This document shows, in pieces, positions 7,147 through 8,066 of a DNA stretch of 8,066 nt. This stretch comes from an uncultured Lachnospiraceae bacterium (GTDB lineage: Bacteria; Bacillota_A; Clostridia; Lachnospirales; Lachnospiraceae), in contig CAJKKX010000089.1 in assembly GCA_905200565.1 (NCBI GenBank), positions 1-8,066 of the forward strand. Direction: 5' to 3'. Below the pieces are notes generated by a model, which was given only the letters and a program-made list of their open reading frames with translations, had not been told where the DNA came from and searched no databases. The translations under genes and the position numbers were made by a program. The first letter of the stretch is position 1. Each line of letters starts with the position of its first letter.

Positions 7147-7275
7147 ATGCAAAGGAAATGTTTTCGGGCAGGACTGCTGTTGCTCATGGCGGCTGCTCTG
7201 ACAGGATGCGGGACTGGCAGGCAGCTTACCAGATGGGGAAAAGCGTCTGTTGACATAGATCACGATAAAAAGTAA
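7147..7275 (+). CDS. 42-residue small lipoprotein
   Basis: The gene is short but well formed. AAGGAG (7134-7139) lies 7 bases before ATG 7147, 13 bases after the preceding flavodoxin stop codon. Its own stop overlaps the Shine-Dalgarno of the next gene. The peptide has a basic start (MQRK), a leucine/alanine core (9-18) and lipobox LTGC with Cys21. This leaves a mature lipidated peptide of only 22 residues, mostly polar and ending in DHDKK. I recognise no domain. It may be a genuine small lipoprotein that partners the flavodoxins, or the degenerate front end of a longer lipoprotein. The intact translation signals and tight packing favour expression. An in-frame ATG at 7081 lies inside the preceding gene and is a less likely start. 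Confidence 0.6.
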   Translation: MQRKCFRAGLLLLMAAALTGCGTGRQLTRWGKASVDIDHDKK

Positions 7276-7289
7276 AGGAGCGAAATTCT

Positions 7290-7685
7290 ATGAAAAAAAT
7301 AACAGCCATACTTCTTTCCGCGCTGCTGGTTCTTTCTCTGGCGGGCTGTGGAAATAATAGTCAGAATACAGCAGGGGATGTATCGACGGAGACAGAAACG
7401 GCGGCTTTGGCAATGGAATCCGGTGACGGCGGTACAAAAGAAAGCACAGAGGAATCAGCGGATGCTGAAACAACAAACAATGGAACGGAGAATACTGAAG
7501 CTCCGGGGACAGCGGATGCCGGAAACGGTAATATTCTGATCGCGTATTTTTCCGTTATGGAAACGGAATCCACAAACTGTTCGATGAGGTCTTTCTTGTT
7601 GCGCAGGCTGGGACTGGAGTTTACAGCCCGTGCGATGCTCGAACGGATTTCCCTCCCTTCTTCAGAGCCCTTCTTTTTGAGGTAG
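7290..7685 (+). pseudogene. Second flavodoxin-type lipoprotein gene, truncated at a rearrangement junction
   Basis: The front of this gene is normal. AAAGGAG (7274-7280) lies 9 bases before ATG 7290. The signal peptide carries lipobox LAGC with Cys20. A Ser/Thr/Glu/Gly-rich linker (about 22-80) follows, and then the first beta strand of a flavodoxin, NILIAYFSVMET (81-92), parallel to KILVAYFS in the neighbouring flavodoxin lipoprotein. Homology stops at about residue 92 (nt about 7565). The remaining 39 codons to the TAG at 7683-7685 are simply the antisense of an hsdR reading frame. The FMN loop, the aromatic contact segment and the rest of the fold are therefore missing, so the product cannot bind FMN. 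It appears to be a paralogue of the flavodoxin gene at 6447-7133 and the last member of the operon. The truncation could be biological or an assembly artefact. Confidence 0.75.
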
Positions 7686-8066
7686 GTCTCCACCAGCATC
7701 AGGATGTAATCAACATTGATTTCAACTTGCTTGATAAGTTCGATTTCAAAAACCCCATCGTCGTTGATGGCTTCCCTTTCCGCTTCGGCTTTACGGCGAA
7801 ATTCCGCATGCAGGTTGAGATACTGGCTTTGATAGTCCTGAAAGGTCTTTCCGCTGAGGATATCGTTTTCCGTAAAGTCGTCAAAGGCGACAAGAATATT
7901 TTTCAGTCGCAAGATGGAGCCAAAGAGCCGAATAAAGTCCTTTTGGGCGGTTTCTCCCGTAATGGGCGCATCAAGCGGGAAGAAGGCCAGCATGGCCTTC
8001 ACCTGCTTTTTATATTCCGCGTAATATTCAGTGTAGGATTTCAGCAGAGCGATATTCTTGGCGTCC
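7361..8066 (-). CDS. hsdR: Type I restriction enzyme subunit R (HsdR), C-terminal fragment, partial at both ends
   Basis: Read on the - strand, the frame is open from the window edge (first full codon 8065-8063) and begins well upstream of the window. About 167 residues down to nt about 7560 match the C-terminal helical region of HsdR. This region follows the nuclease and helicase motor domains and docks on the methyltransferase. Diagnostic stretches are FIRLFGSILRLKNILVAFDDF, the INDDGVFEIELIKQVEIN block, VDYILMLV and the KKDLIEQFVDSV end. After FVDSVS the usual last hundred or so residues of HsdR are absent. The frame instead runs about 65 codons antisense through the linker of the flavodoxin lipoprotein gene to a stop at 7361-7363. 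The hsdM and hsdS genes and the nuclease/helicase part are not in the window. Assignment to HsdR is strong. Whether the truncation is real is uncertain. Confidence 0.85.
   Translation of the reverse strand, partial: DAKNIALLKSYTEYYAEYKKQVKAMLAFFPLDAPITGETAQKDFIRLFGSILRLKNILVAFDDFTENDILSGKTFQDYQSQYLNLHAEFRRKAEAEREAINDDGVFEIELIKQVEINVDYILMLVETYLKKKGSEEGREIRSSIARAVNSSPSLRNKKDLIEQFVDSVSITEKYAIRILPFPASAVPGASVFSVPLFVVSASADSSVLSFVPPSPDSIAKAAVSVSVDTSPAVF
7550..7568. repeat. 7-bp inverted repeat at the flavodoxin/hsdR junction
   Basis: TTCCGTT (7550-7556) and AACGGAA (7562-7568) are perfect reverse complements separated by ATGGA. The flavodoxin similarity ends inside the right arm and the hsdR similarity ends just left of it, so the repeat spans the join between the two truncated genes. 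Confidence 0.6.

Noticed and set aside
1..8066. CRISPR array, tRNA, rRNA, insertion sequence or transposase
   Set aside because: No regularly spaced repeats, cloverleaf-like sequence, rRNA-like stretch or transposase motif was seen on either strand.

Overview
The window looks like the chromosome of a Gram-positive gut-type anaerobe of the Bacillota, most likely a clostridium of the Lachnospiraceae. This is inferred from strong AGGAGG-type ribosome binding sites before nearly every gene, moderate GC content, lipoproteins with Gram-positive type signal peptides, and a membrane-anchored glycoside hydrolase family 3 enzyme with permuted domains. No taxonomic marker gene is present, so the assignment is tentative.

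Layout. (1) 64-2997, + strand: a 977-residue family 3 glycoside hydrolase with the C-terminal-type domain placed before the TIM barrel, held at the cell surface by membrane segments at both ends. (2) 3051-3094: a hairpin that can act as a terminator for both convergent neighbours. (3) 3093-3491, - strand: a MerR-family regulator resembling the thiol-electrophile sensor AdhR. (4) 3492-3709: a divergent control region. It holds a + strand promoter with a 19-bp spacer containing a perfect 15-bp palindrome, the classic MerR architecture. A - strand promoter for the regulator gene overlaps its -10 box. (5) 3710 to about 7565, + strand: a tight run of genes encoding a two-domain carboxymuconolactone decarboxylase-like protein, a YqhD/BdhA-type NADPH aldehyde reductase, a RibD-C/DHFR-fold reductase, a flavodoxin-domain lipoprotein, a 42-residue small lipoprotein and a second flavodoxin lipoprotein. 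(6) About 7560 to 8066, - strand: the C-terminal part of a type I restriction subunit HsdR, running off the window.

How the genes may work together. The regulator, its MerR-type promoter, the decarboxylase-like protein and the aldehyde reductase suggest an inducible response to reactive aldehydes or other electrophiles. The downstream reductase and surface flavodoxins would add further redox steps, some outside the membrane. The family assignments are firm, but the shared physiological role is inference.

The most anomalous point is the right end. The second flavodoxin gene stops being flavodoxin at about 7565 and runs tail-to-tail into an hsdR gene that has lost its own 3' end. A 7-bp inverted repeat lies exactly at the join. 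This is either a real rearrangement or an assembly chimera.
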